10,962 nucleotides of DNA from Larix sibirica (taxonomy: Eukaryota; Streptophyta; Pinopsida; Pinales; Pinaceae), in the NCBI GenBank assembly GCA_004151065.3, contig NWUY0303905612.1, forward strand, positions 1 to 10,962, in the 5' to 3' direction. This document shows, piece after piece, positions 1 through 8,859 of the stretch (position 1 is the first letter of the stretch; the number at the start of each line of letters is the position of its first letter). The notes under the pieces were generated by a model. That model did not search any database and had not been told where the DNA came from. It worked only from the letters and a program-made list of their open reading frames with translations. The translations under genes and the position numbers were made by a program.

Positions 1-2
1 CT

Positions 3-560
3 CTTATCTCTCCTGCAGGTATATTATTGACTGGCTCGGTTAAGGGTTTCCCCCACCAACTTTGTATTATTAATGTTTATGGCCCATATCGGGGCAGGAA
101 GGACTTCTGGGATCAGGTGACAACTTCTGGTATTCTCCGTGAGAGATATTTGATAATAGCTAGAGACCTCAATTTCACTACCTCCTTGGATGAAATTTGG
201 GGGAATGGAAGGCATTTGGATCCCCTGGTGGATTACTTTCTCAATCTCTTTGACGAGGCTTCTCTGATGGATATCAAACCGGCGGTTTTGGGTCCTACCT
301 GGTCAAATCGACGGACATGTGTGGATGGGATTGCTAAGTGTTTGGATAGGTTTTACGCCTCTGAGCCTTTGTGTGACACTATTCATCGCCTTCGCTCTTG
401 GTCCTATTCGGTAAGTTTTTCGGATCATTGGGCTATTGTCCTACAACTTGATTTTGATACTTCTTTCCACTCTTACCCTTTTTAATTTAATGCGAGATGG
501 TTGGAGGATGGTGACTTTTGCTCTTTGGTTTCCACTACATGGGATTCTCTGGTCAGTCAA
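3..560 (+). pseudogene. LINE ORF2 endonuclease domain (EEP family), C-terminal fragment
   Basis: The open frame (third position of the window onward) reads straight in from the left edge, so the ATG at 27 is not a real start. Conserved words are NVYGPY, ARDLNFT (canonically GDLNFT), EIWG, LDPL.DYF.NLF, PTWSNRR, CLDRFY and SDHWAI. They match the GDxN and SDH catalytic blocks of endonuclease/exonuclease/phosphatase domains, which nick target DNA to prime LINE insertion. The SDH histidine is kept, while the Gly before the DLN motif is Arg. A TAA at 483-485 interrupts the usual PFKFNARWLEDGDF linker, which continues in the same frame until a TGA at 561-563. The match then resumes in the next frame, so a +1 frameshift lies at about 556-575. 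The domain call is secure. Confidence 0.9.
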
Positions 561-561
561 T

Positions 562-1960
562 GACAGGCCTACATTATTATCATTCTCAAAGAAATTGGCA
601 AAGCTTGGTAAGGTGATGAAGACTTGGGATAGGGAACCTAAACTGGCTTTGGATGGTGAGTTGCTGGTTATTGAAGAGAGGATTCAGTCTCTCTCGGTTA
701 CTATAGATCCGGTTTTTTTCTCAAAGGAACGTAGCCTGGAACTTGCTGCCCTGGAGTCTAAGAGGCAGAAGATTCTTCTATTTCAGGAAGAAACTTGGAG
801 ACTTAAAAGTCGCGCTGTTTGGCTTAGTGCTGGGGATAAGAATACTTGTTTTTTTCAAAAGTTTGCTAATCAGCGTAGAATGTTAAATTCGATTTGGGAA
901 CTTTCAGTGGACGGGGTGCCTATCTGTGACCAGTCTGGACTCAAGCTTGCTGCTGAGAATCATTTCAAAGGTATTTTCTCACCCGGGTTTGACCCTTGCC
1001 TGCTTAAACAACTTGAAGTCGTGAAATTTTTTCCTCATTTTTTCAGTGAGGAGGATTGTCTGGAGATTGGCAAAAAGATTGAGAAAGCTGAAGTTTTTAA
1101 AACACGTAAATGTTTCGCTCGGGATAAGAGCCCTGGGCTAGACGGGATCCCAGTCGAATTTTACATTCACTTTTTTGACCTTATTGGGGATGATCTGACG
1201 AAGGCTGTGGAGGACTCTCATGTCAGAGTTGTGGTGCCAGCTTCTATAAATTCGACCTTTCTTACCCTTATTCCGAAGAAGGATCTTCCTGTTGACTTCA
1301 ATGATTACAGACCTATTTTGTTGTGCAACCTCCTATAAAAAATTGTCTTGAAGATTATTGCTAAGAGGATAAAACCCTACTTGGCAAGACATATTTTGCC
1401 CGAACAGTTTGGTTTCTTACCGGGATGACAAATCTCTGATGCGGTTGGCCTGGCTCAAGAAGGCCTTCATTCTATTAAGTTAAAACATTTGGATGCTTTG
1501 GTACTTAAGCTCAATCTTGTTAAAGTTTATGATCGCTTAGATTGGACCTTCCTACGTTTAATCTTTATATAGATTGGGCTCTCAGTGGAAATTGTTGACT
1601 GGATGATGGCTTGCGTATCCTCGACAAACTACTCGGTTCTTATCAATGGCTCACCCTCGGCCTCATTCGATGGGAGGCGTGGCATTCGTCAGGGTTGTTC
1701 TCTTTCACCCTATCTTTTTATCTTGGCAATAGAGGGGCTCAATCTCATGATTCGAGATGCTAAGGCACGGGGACACATACAGGGTATAAAGGTGGCTAGT
1801 GCTTGCTATCTTACTCATTCCCTCTTCGTTGACAATGTCCTATTGTTCGGAATGGCTACATTGCTGGAATGGAACAAGTATAAGGTTATTATTGAGGATT
1901 TCTGTTTGGCTTCTGGAATGGAGGTGAGTACTCCTAAATCTACTATTGTTTACTAGGTCT
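562..1960 (+). pseudogene. LINE ORF2 linker and reverse transcriptase domain, inactivated
   Basis: The linker carries KTWDREPKLAL, WRLKSRAVWLSAGDKNTCFF and FANQRR, typical of plant LINE ORF2 before the RT. RT blocks follow in order: SPGLDGIPVEFY, LIPKKDLPVDFNDYRPILLCN, PEQFGFLPG, motif A as LVLKLNLVKVYDRLDW, motif B as GIRQGCSLSPYLF, motif C as FVDNVLLFG and motif D near SGMEVSTPKS. In working family members motif A begins LKLDLxKAYDR and motif C is FxDD. Here codon 1513-1515 is AAT (Asn) where motif A has its catalytic Asp, and 1834-1836 is AAT where motif C has its second Asp. In-frame stops are TAA 1336, TGA 1426, TAG 1570 and TAG 1954, all in one unbroken frame. The part upstream of 562 in this frame is not homologous. 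The domain call is secure; the protein cannot be functional. Confidence 0.93.
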
Positions 1961-3270
1961 CCTGTCCAGCTACACTTCACTCCCTTCAGTGTTTACTACC
2001 TTATAAGTGGGTGGAGTTACCTGTGGGTTTTCGTTATCTGGGTTTCATGTTGAAACCGAATGGTTACTCTCTCTTTGAATGGAACTGGCTCATTCGGAAG
2101 GTGCAATCTCGTATTAATGTTTGGTCCTCTCGGTGGCTCTCTCTGGGAGGCCGGATTATTCTCATTAACTCGGTGCTGTTGATCATTCCTGTCTATTGGT
2201 TCTCTCTTTTCTGTATTCCCCGGGGTATCCTGACCTCTCTGCGCATAATCATTTTTAATTATCTCTGGGCTGGTGGTAATGGCGGCTTAAAGTTTCATTT
2301 ATCTTCGTGGGAGACGCTCTCCCTTCCTTTCAAGTTTGGGGGATGGTGGATTAAGCATTTGCGTTATTTCAATTTGGAACTATGTGCTAAAAGCCTCTGG
2401 TGCGCTCTTTTTGCTAGAGGTTTATGGGGGCAAGTTATTAAAATGAAGTACTGTAAAAGGCTCCCGGTTTCTGGGCTCCTTCGGGATCGCTCTTCTTGGA
2501 CTACGGTGGTCTCCACTATTTGGCGTAGCCTTATAAACACTTTGCCTCTGATTCGGAGTTCTATCGCTTGGGATGTTGGCCGTGGCATGCAGATTGAGGT
2601 AGGGGTGGATTCCATTTGTGGCTATAGCGAATCTGTGATACTTTCTCCAGCTCTGGTACGTTCTCTTTATGACCGGAATGTGTATGTTCTTAAAAATATA
2701 TATATCTCAGAGGGGGTTTCTGGCTCCACTTGGAAGAGTTCGGCGGATCTCCAGTTGTGTGGCTCCTTGGCTTTGGAATAGGATATGTATGTTCGTCTTT
2801 TATATAGTGTTGGTATCTCCCTGACTGACGAAGAAGACAGACTTGTATGTTCTTACAATGTGACAGATGGGTCAGTCACGGCGGCGTTGGCCTATTCTTG
2901 TTTTATTTCTTGACCTTCTGATGAGTGTATTCCATGGTGGATATCGTGGATTTGGAAACTTGGTTGCCCATTGAAGATTAAACTTTTCTTATGGTTGGGA
3001 CTCCGTTGGCCAAATTTACTAAAGCGGGGCTACAGCAGGCCGAGTCACTGTGTTTTGTGCTCAAGGAATGGAGAATCTACCTCACATTTATTTTGTTCTT
3101 GTCCATTTACGATGCAGACACTTGCCTTCCTCTCGGCACATTACAAGCTCCGGGACTGTGGTACTGGGACCTCATTTAATGATACTTTGTAGATCTGGAG
3201 ACGCTGCCATGGGAAGCATGCTCTCATTTACTGTCTATGTTGCTAGTTTATCTGGAAAGAACGTAATGCT
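1961..3270 (+). pseudogene. LINE ORF2 post-RT region with zinc-binding zf-RVT domain
   Basis: It continues the reverse transcriptase frame without any frameshift. FRYLGFMLKPN (RT motif E region), SLGGRIILINSVL, IPVYWFSLF, LWAGG, KSLWCALFARGLWG and GRGMQIEVGVDSI are typical of the thumb and post-RT part of plant LINEs. The zinc domain lies at about 2938-3150: WWISWIWKLGCPLKIKLF, then CVLC (3049-3060) followed by ESTSHLFCSCPF, giving a C-x2-C...H...C ligand set. The downstream block HALIYCLCC and WKERNA (3253-3270) is the usual end of this region. Stops break the frame at TAG 2779, TGA 2911, TAG 3190 and TAG 3244. The ATG/GTG starts inside this stretch are artefacts of those stops. Sequence similarity to the family breaks off abruptly just after the WKERNA block. 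Confidence 0.88.
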
Positions 3271-3274
3271 GCGT

Positions 3275-3604
3275 GTAGAGCTCATTGCTCTTTGGTTACT
3301 CCTCTGGTTTGCACAGTCCCAAGTTGTTCGGTCCTGCTGGGTATTTGGAGATTCACAATGCATCATTAACTGGGTTTCTAAAGGAGCGGCTCTCAATGCT
3401 ATACACCTTACTCACTGGAAAGCTTGGGTTGTGGACTTGGTAAAATCTTTCAACTGTATCCAGTTCCAACATATTTATCGGGTCCATAACTCAATAGCTG
3501 ATTGTCTATCGAGGAAATCTGTTGGAGTCATGCAGGGAACTGTGCCGTGTGAAGAATGGATAGTGGGGATGCTGATTGGAACTTCTCAGCTTCCACTCTA
3601 TTAG
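3275..3604 (+). pseudogene. LINE RNase H domain, C-terminal fragment after an internal deletion
   Basis: This lies in the next reading frame, joined directly to the WKERNA block. Residues read VELIALWLLLWFAQ, then WVFGDSQCIINWVSKGA, then FQHIYRVHNSIADCLSRKSVG. These match the second, third and fourth acidic positions of RNase H: Glu at 3278-3280, Asp in GDSQ at 3350-3352 and Asp in IADCLS at 3500-3502. The first strand with its leading Asp-Gly, and the linker that normally separates it from the zinc domain, are absent. The join is therefore an internal deletion with a frame change. RNase H would remove the RNA strand after reverse transcription. The ORF reading starts upstream of 3275 are out of frame with the domain and not real. 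The reading frame ends at TAG 3602-3604, likely the natural end of ORF2. Confidence 0.85.
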
Positions 3605-3944
3605 AATTTTTCTAGGAGCATCGACTGGATATGTTTTACTTTGTTTTCAGTGGTATATGACACCTCTCATATGCTCAGTATTTCTAATGACTTTGGGATA
3701 GCATATCTAGTTTTTAATATCGTCGAGCTATCTATTAGTTGTTCTGGACTGTTAAGAATTATGAGGTCTTTACCCAATGGGTATGAAACAATTTTGCTTA
3801 CAAGCTGAAGAGCTGTATATTGTAGGAGATACTTGATGTATTTTGGACAAAGTTCCCTAAATCCGTTGAGATGTAAATGATCACTGCTTGTGGTCAGCTT
3901 TTGTGTCTAATATAAAAGCTGATTTTTTCCTGTGTGAAAAAAAG
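3605..3944 (+). other. LINE 3' untranslated region ending in a short A-tract
   Basis: This stretch of about 340 bp follows the ORF2 stop, has no supported coding frame and ends at GTGTGAAAAAAAG. AT-rich words such as AATATAAAAG just before the end could have served as a polyadenylation signal. The A-tract, about seven A, is short, as expected for an old insertion. Sequence immediately after it belongs to the neighbouring tandem array, which marks it as the 3' end of the element. The 5' flank lies outside the window, so target-site duplication cannot be checked here. Confidence 0.65.
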
Positions 3945-4360
3945 AATATAACCGAAGGGTCAACCGATACTACCGTTGTAATACTTACGAGCTATCATTG
4001 CATATTTAATATCATTATAGAAAATGAAAAATGTATAATATTGAGGTAGGGACGGACGAACGTTTCACAAGCATTCGACACAAAATAAGTCAAAAGGATT
4101 GTCTTTTTGAACATTTTATTTTATCAACAAACTTAATGTTTTCGAAGGGTCGTATGATCCTTCCTTCACTATAGATATAATGTAATGGAACTCTGATATC
4201 TTATTCACAACATAATTCGCATAGAGCATTTAACAAACAATTATACATCATAGATTAATTATTCTATATGAGAATTGAGAAGTGTTGTACGACACTTCGT
4301 ATACGATTTTGTCGATACATTTTTTATTTCATTAGCCCATCTCTACAATTTTAGAGTGTA
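3945..4360. repeat. Array copy 1, left end cut by the LINE
   Basis: It begins directly after the LINE A-tract with GAATATAACCGAAGGGTC, which aligns with GAATCATATTGAAGGGTT of copy 3. Types I, II and III sit at 3954, 4046 and 4144. The I-to-II interval is only about 92 bp, against 160-203 in other copies, so an internal deletion is likely. The near-palindrome AAGTGTTGTACGACACTT lies at 4280-4297. Confidence 0.7.
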
Positions 4361-4975
4361 TGCCTTCTTTTATAGTTAATCAGATGGAAGGGTCAGATGA
4401 TATATCTTCTATAATACATAATAATGATCGTTCCTGGTCTATCATTGTAATGTACACATCTATGGATTTCATCAAAAATGTATGTTCGATTTTTTATTTT
4501 TATTTTGGTGCTTGCTCGTCCAAATATGCGTTGTTCAAATCACCGAGCAATTCTAGAATTTGGGATCGATTTTCTATATTTATTTTTTTGAAGGAACTAT
4601 TGATCCTTTTGCATGTTATCAATTATTCATGACCCATTCTCTTCTAATATCGTATTTACCAAAAAATACAATATGTTTTTGAAAGGCAGGTTGATTCTTC
4701 CTTCATCCTATTGTTTACAGTAATGGATTCGAGCGACACATGCATATTAGATAAAATAAACTAAGTTGTTTTTACCAATAAATATTTAATGATGCGTGTC
4801 ATGACACTTCCTCCACAACATATTTCCTTTAAAACATTTCAGCGAGGTATCCTAAAGCTTATTTTCATTAGGACGGAAGAGACCGGAGAAGGCTTGAATG
4901 ACACGTTAAAAATGGTTGTGTTAAGACTTCTCCTTATCTATTGTAAGCACATTCCTAAAAGTAATGAATGTATGT
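4361..4975. repeat. Array copy 2, close to full length
   Basis: Types I, II and III begin at 4387, 4590 and 4681. The copy contains the 12-bp perfect palindrome GTGTCATGACAC at 4796-4807, followed by CTTCCTCCACAACATA, which aligns with CTTACTCCACCACATA in copy 4. The open frames at 4360-4632 and 4789-5001 lie in this copy, are not kept in the other copies, and are judged to be chance. Confidence 0.7.
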
Positions 4976-5925
4976 TTTCTCTTATAGGTGAATCATATTG
5001 AAGGGTTGGACGATACTTTGTTTCATTACATATTATCTATCTCTAAAAGGTCCATTCAACCATTTTTATGTTTGTGTCATTTCTTTAAATAGACTATGTA
5101 CATGTACAAATAAGAGGACACTGCTAGAATTTTGAATTTCATGTTCAAATTAATTTAATTGAAGTAATAGATGATTATTTCGAAATAATTATATAAGTAA
5201 GTCGAACAAAACATCCTCTTCTTATAGTGCACTGTCTCAAAATACAATATGTTTTGAAAGGGTGGGACGATCCTTTCTTCATTATAGATTTATAGTAATT
5301 GATATGGATTACACCTAGATATAATTTTATCACATAATCAAATTATAGATATTTATATTAAAAGGCTAATTCTAAGTACTAATCAGCACTAGGTTACAAA
5401 AAAACGACATCCTTATAATATTAGGGTATTCATGACTTCTACGAAATCGATGGTGGAGTTATACCAGGCCACTTTACATCCTTCAAAAAAGGGCATAACC
5501 CACTCATATTGTAGATATTTATAAACTAACTTATGACATGGAAACAACAAAAAACATAACATACTTTAGAAAATTAATATCTCTACTTGTTTTGAGTTGG
5601 GTATTATTGTTCGTTGATGTCTCCATCTAGGCCGAGTCGACTTGTGGGGAAGGATGGTTTCCCAAATGTCTGGAACTTGCCAAGGCCTCATTACTAAGTG
5701 TCATATCATAGTATAAATCCTAGAGATGTGCATTGAGGTCCTCTTCAAGTCATGCCCCTCCGATTCCCTGGTCATATACTATTCCCTTAATTTCTTTCAC
5801 AATTTGTAGCATTTTCAAGATTTGGTCTTATTGGCTTTCTGTTATGCTTGAAATTAATTGTTGTAGGCCTATCACCTCCTTTCAGAGGATCCTTACTTCT
5901 CATATTGGATCTTAAATTTCACCTT
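4976..5925. repeat. Array copy 3, interrupted by foreign DNA
   Basis: Types I, II and III begin at 5000, 5161 and 5256. Similarity to the other copies holds to about 5365 and resumes only near 5926. The type III to next type I distance is 695 bp, against 243-319 bp elsewhere, leaving roughly 390 extra base pairs and a lost stretch of the unit. Confidence 0.65.
5370..5925. other. Unidentified segment inserted in array copy 3
   Basis: This stretch does not align with any other array copy. From about 5594 to 5910 it is visibly richer in G+C than its surroundings. On the minus strand 5594-5878 gives one frame of 95 codons with four stops. Parts of it look protein-like: LQQLISSITESQ, then DQILKMLQIVKEIKGIVYDQ, then LEEDLNAHL. 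That stop density is only slightly below chance, so coding origin is not shown. The plus-strand open frame at 5733-5915 is no more convincing. It may be a fragment of an older mobile element or captured sequence; no terminal repeats or target duplication were found by eye. Confidence 0.4.
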
Positions 5926-6512
5926 CCTTCTGATATAGGTGAATTATATGGAAGTATCAATAGATACATTCCTTGGATTATAGAATATTTATCTCCCCAT
6001 CTATCTATGTTTTATACACATCAATGAAGAAATATGGAAAGTTATGTTTGACGTTTTTTTTTGTTGGTGTCCAATACTTCAAATAGATTGTGTAAGAATC
6101 ATAGGACACCACTAGAATCTAAAATTTCCTATCCAAATTAATCTTGTCGAAGGGACGAACGATCTTTTCGAAAGCATGTTATTGATTAGTTGAGCGTCCT
6201 TTCTTATATTAATATTGTAGTCTCAAAATACAATTTACTTTTAAAGCGTCCAAACCTTTCTTAATCATAGAGATAACGTAATGGATGTGAACGACACCAC
6301 CATATAAGGTCACCATATCAAGGAAATATTTATTGATGGATGCTAGCACACTTACTCCACCACATAATTTTTGTAGAATATTTTAGCGATCCATCCTACA
6401 TCATAGTGTTAAGGTGGAATATCAGAGAGTATCACACGATAATTCCATATTGATTGTGTCGATAGCTCTCTTTGTATATCATAAGCACCTTCCTACAATA
6501 TTTGAATATATC
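5926..6512. repeat. Array copy 4, full length
   Basis: This is the best full copy, with types I, II and III at 5951, 6149 and 6242 and a period of 587 bp to copy 5. It carries the shared block TTCAAATAGATTGTGTAAGA between I and II, and CTTACTCCACCACATA after III. It is a useful query for finding the family elsewhere. Confidence 0.7.
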
Positions 6513-6830
6513 TCTTTTCATATAGCATGATTAGACATAAGGGTCGAATGATACTTTCTATTGATTACAATTTTTTTATCTCTCCATGAATCCTTGAATA
6601 GGTTTGTTCAACATTATTTATGTTGGAATCCATTCCTCTAAATAGATAGTGTAAGAATGAGAGAACACTTCCATAATTTTGGGTTTCCTGACGAAAATAA
6701 TCTTGTTGAAGGGGTGACTAATCTTTTTCAAAGCATGTTGTAAATGACTCGATTGACCCATTTTCTTTTCATATTGTAGTTTCTCAAAATAAATATTCTT
6801 TGAAAGAGATCTTCTCCCACATAACATTAT
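6513..6830. repeat. Array copy 5, truncated at the right
   Basis: Types I, II and III start at 6538, 6708 and 6802. The block CTCTAAATAGATAGTGTAAG between I and II aligns with copies 3 and 4. Similarity fades shortly after type III, at about 6825, marking the right end of the recognisable array. Confidence 0.65.
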
Positions 6831-7106
6831 TATTGTTGAATAGTCACATGCCATATACTGATATGTATTTCATTCTAAACACTACCTTATTGTTGGTATT
6901 AATGTTTGGAGGTATTAAATTGAAGTTTCGAACAATGTTTTTCCTAATAACCAAACAATTTTTAATGTTAATTTACTCGAATCTTGTTGCTTTTACTAGA
7001 TTAAAATATGATTTTAATCTTATTTTGTATTTACTGATAGTTTTGAGATATTAATATTGTTCTAAGCTAGATAAAAAAAATGTTAAAATTTGTAACTCTC
7101 AACTAG
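6831..7106. other. AT-rich spacer with no identifiable feature
   Basis: Very AT-rich sequence between the array and the gene relic. The plus-strand open frame at 6800-7054 begins inside array copy 5 and encodes a low-complexity hydrophobic string, so it is judged a chance frame. The end of this spacer, CTCTCAACTAG at 7096-7106, could be a weak 3' splice site leading into the first coding-like segment. Confidence 0.4.
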
Positions 7107-7460
7107 TTCAAAGAAATTCCATTTCTACGTGTATCATCAGAACATAACCTCAAAGAATTTAAAGAAGAATGGTGTTTTGAGGTGCCCGAACCAATAAGTT
7201 ATTATCCAAATTTACATCTTTTTACAGTTGAGATGGGAAAAAAAACTCATGTTAGCATAGTCATGGCTACGGATGTGATCAGTGATAACATATTGCATGT
7301 TCAGGTGGAGATTGTTGAGAATAATACATGTTTTGTACTTCAAGTTGATCTTTTAGTTCGTAATTATTGTCCAAATCTTATTGAAATAAATACAAAGTAT
7401 GACCATTATATCATGTGCAAGTTGGGGTTGGGTTTTCCCATCATACGATCGGTCAAATAG
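7107..7460 (+). pseudogene. Coding-like segment 1 of the gene relic
   Basis: 117 open codons begin after CTCAACTAG and run through FKEIPFLRVSSEHNLKEF, then EEWCFEVPEP, then HLFTVEMGKKTHVSIVMATD, to a TAG at 7458. An ATG/GTG start at 7182 would be arbitrary because the frame is open well upstream. The next frame (7415-7633) then carries KTLVLENWRSSRFKNVV and LDYDKQDPKYSSRKYV, consistent with a frameshift near 7420-7470. A third frame (7627-7812) adds a weaker continuation. The function is unknown. Confidence 0.45.
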
Positions 7461-7832
7461 GTCAGGTACATAAAACTCTAGTACTTGAAAATTGGCGTTC
7501 TAGCCGTTTTAAGAATGTTGTTTGTTTCCAAAAAATCCTCCTATGTGTTACATATCTCGATTATGACAAACAAGATCCAAAATATTCATCAAGAAAGTAT
7601 GTTAACATTTCTCAGAATAGCTTGTTGAGCTAATTTGGAAAAATATATTTATAAATCAACCATCAAAACATTGAATCCTAGTCCTTCAAAGACTCCCATG
7701 TAGAGGGAAGGAAACAAATTTGATAGATATGAAGGGAGTCGAAGCGATTAAATTAATTTTTTTTATGAAAAACAATTCTCAATTTATATCACTGAATGTG
7801 AAATAGTGCCTCTGCATTTACAATACTGAAGA

Positions 7833-8276
7833 GTAAATATAGATAAGGTGGCTAAGCATGTTTTATCACTTGTCACAATGTTCACAACTACACTCAGGGA
7901 GGCTATCTTATTTCCCTTAGATAGAGAGACCGGATATCCTTGTGATGTTAATATCAGTGAAGACAAAATTCATTTTCCTTCCATACAATTTAATATTATG
8001 GATGGAAAATATACAATATCAGCATAGAAGAAAATACTGGAAAATCCAAAATATCAATTAGTTCATCCCATGTATCATTTTCGTAAAGCTTGTTTGCTAC
8101 ATAAAGATATTCTACCAAACATAATTTTGAAATTATGAAAAAAACAAAATATTTCTAACAAGGAATTTGTTGAAACTCCCTTCAATGATCAAATAATGAA
8201 AGCAAGGGAGAAATGGATTTATAGTGGAAGACCATCCGACCTTGGGAAGGGGCACATTGGGTCAGAACAGTGGCGG
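7833..8276 (+). pseudogene. Coding-like segment 2 of the gene relic
   Basis: About 148 codons in one frame contain only two stops (TAG after YTISA near 8025; TGA near 8137). Visible stretches are VAKHVLSLVTMFTTTLREAI, PLDRETGYPCDVNISEDKIH, LVHPMYHFRKACLLHKDILP and AREKWIYSGRPSDLGKGHIG ending in SEQWR. CGG at 8274-8276 is followed by GTATAA, a plausible 5' splice site at a codon boundary. Because it is split by stops and has no ATG of its own, it is easily missed by simple ORF calling. Confidence 0.45.
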
Positions 8277-8400
8277 GTATAAATTACATTACCAGTTTTA
8301 GTCAATATTTCTTAAGTTCATTTGTAATTAAATTTTTTCATAATATTATACATTATTTTGTTGCAAAGTTTGTTTAATGAATGCATTAATATTTTTGAAG
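8277..8400 (+). other. Possible intron in the gene relic
   Basis: An AT-rich, T-rich stretch begins with GTATAA and ends with ATTTTTGAAG, between two coding-like segments. The length of about 124 bp suits a short plant intron. The coding frame downstream (EVQSKDGLKRK) does not join in phase at the AG, so either the acceptor is elsewhere or an indel has occurred. Confidence 0.3.
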
Positions 8401-8859
8401 TTCAAAGCAAGGATGGTCTTAAAAGAAAGATGACTGTTGTCTTGATATCGGATGATTTGTGGAACAAATGCAGGACTATTTTTTAGATTTATAAAAATGG
8501 TTCATTGGAAGCTTCACCTAATATCATTATGCAAGATGATTTTGTAGAAAACAATACGATTCTAAATGTTTTAGACCATTGTGCAACCTAGATGAAGGAC
8601 CATTACATATCGTAGCAGATAAAATACACGAAGGATCTATTTGGTTATCCATGATAGTTGATCGTTATTCTTGAGCTAAGACATTGCCACAATACTGTAA
8701 GAAGATTAAAGATGAAAGGGATTCAAAAAATATTATTTGTGCTTATTTTAAAGTTATGGATAATGAGTTCTATACTTCTCACAATTTATCTGACAAAAAT
8801 GTAGTTGAAGTCTACAAAATTGCTCCAAATCATTTCGAACAGCTACACTCTATTATATT
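8397..8859 (+). pseudogene. Coding-like segment 3 of the gene relic
   Basis: The first frame reads EVQSKDGLKRKMTVVLISDD, then LWNKCRTIF, a stop, then YKNGSLEASPNIIMQDDFVE. Near 8570 the match passes to the next frame: FRPLCNLDEGPLHIVADKIH, then EGSIWLSMIVDRYS, a stop, AKTLPQYCKKIKDERDSK, and LSDKNVVEVYKIAPNHFEQL. The frame switch with smooth protein-like character on both sides suggests a small indel. I see no catalytic motif I can name. Confidence 0.42.

Larger units (their letters stand above)
1..3944 (+). mobile_element. Degenerate plant L1-type LINE retrotransposon, 5'-truncated by the window edge
   Basis: This is a non-LTR retrotransposon that would have copied itself by target-primed reverse transcription in the nucleus. 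Visible in order are the C-terminal part of an apurinic-like endonuclease (3-560), a linker and reverse transcriptase (562-1960), the post-RT region with a CCHC-like zinc domain (1961-3270), the tail of an RNase H domain (3275-3604), a non-coding 3' region and an A-tract (about 3938-3944). This domain order, with an RNase H after the zinc domain, is that of plant L1 elements. ORF1 and the endonuclease N-terminus would lie left of the window. The copy is dead: one frame change near 560, at least nine in-frame stops, an internal deletion near 3270 and substituted RT catalytic residues. The family assignment is firm; the exact subfamily is not known. Confidence 0.93.
3945..6830. repeat. Degenerate tandem array, unit about 540-610 bp, five recognisable copies
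   Basis: Three landmark motifs recur in fixed order. Type I starts at 3954, 4387, 5000, 5951 and 6538. Type II starts at about 4046, 4590, 5161, 6149 and 6708. Type III starts at 4144, 4681, 5256, 6242 and 6802. Type II to III spacing is nearly constant (91-98 bp). Repeat period is 537-613 bp, except between the third and fourth copies, where it is 951-988 bp because of inserted DNA. All three motifs are variants of GAAGGGTCGTACGATCCTTC, a quasi-palindrome. Stretches between the motifs also align, for instance the TAAATAGATTGTGTAAGAAT-like and CTAGAATTTTG-like blocks. Copies are strongly diverged, so this is an old array. I know of no family name for it. Short open frames inside it are not conserved between copies and are not genes. 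Confidence 0.8.

Noticed and set aside
24-215. Minus-strand 63-codon open frame at the left edge
   Set aside because: It is antisense to the clearly conserved endonuclease domain on the plus strand.
2364-2615. Minus-strand 83-codon open frame
   Set aside because: It is a shadow of the post-RT part of the LINE, whose plus-strand residues are family-typical.
2991-3179. Second plus-strand open frame over the zinc domain
   Set aside because: It is out of frame with the CVLC...HLFCSC domain, and its translation matches nothing expected.
4360-5001. Two plus-strand open frames (4360-4632 and 4789-5001) as small genes
   Set aside because: They lie in array copy 2 and its edge; the matching positions of copies 3, 4 and 5 do not keep them open.
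3945-6830. CRISPR-like array
   Set aside because: The repeat period is about 540-610 bp with strongly diverged copies, unlike the short identical repeats and short spacers of CRISPR, and the DNA is plant nuclear.
6800-7054. Plus-strand 84-codon open frame as a small membrane protein
   Set aside because: It starts inside a repeat landmark, has low-complexity hydrophobic composition from AT-rich DNA, and lacks support from context.
7784-7966. Minus-strand 60-codon open frame
   Set aside because: It overlaps the longer, better-composed plus-strand segment 2 of the gene relic.
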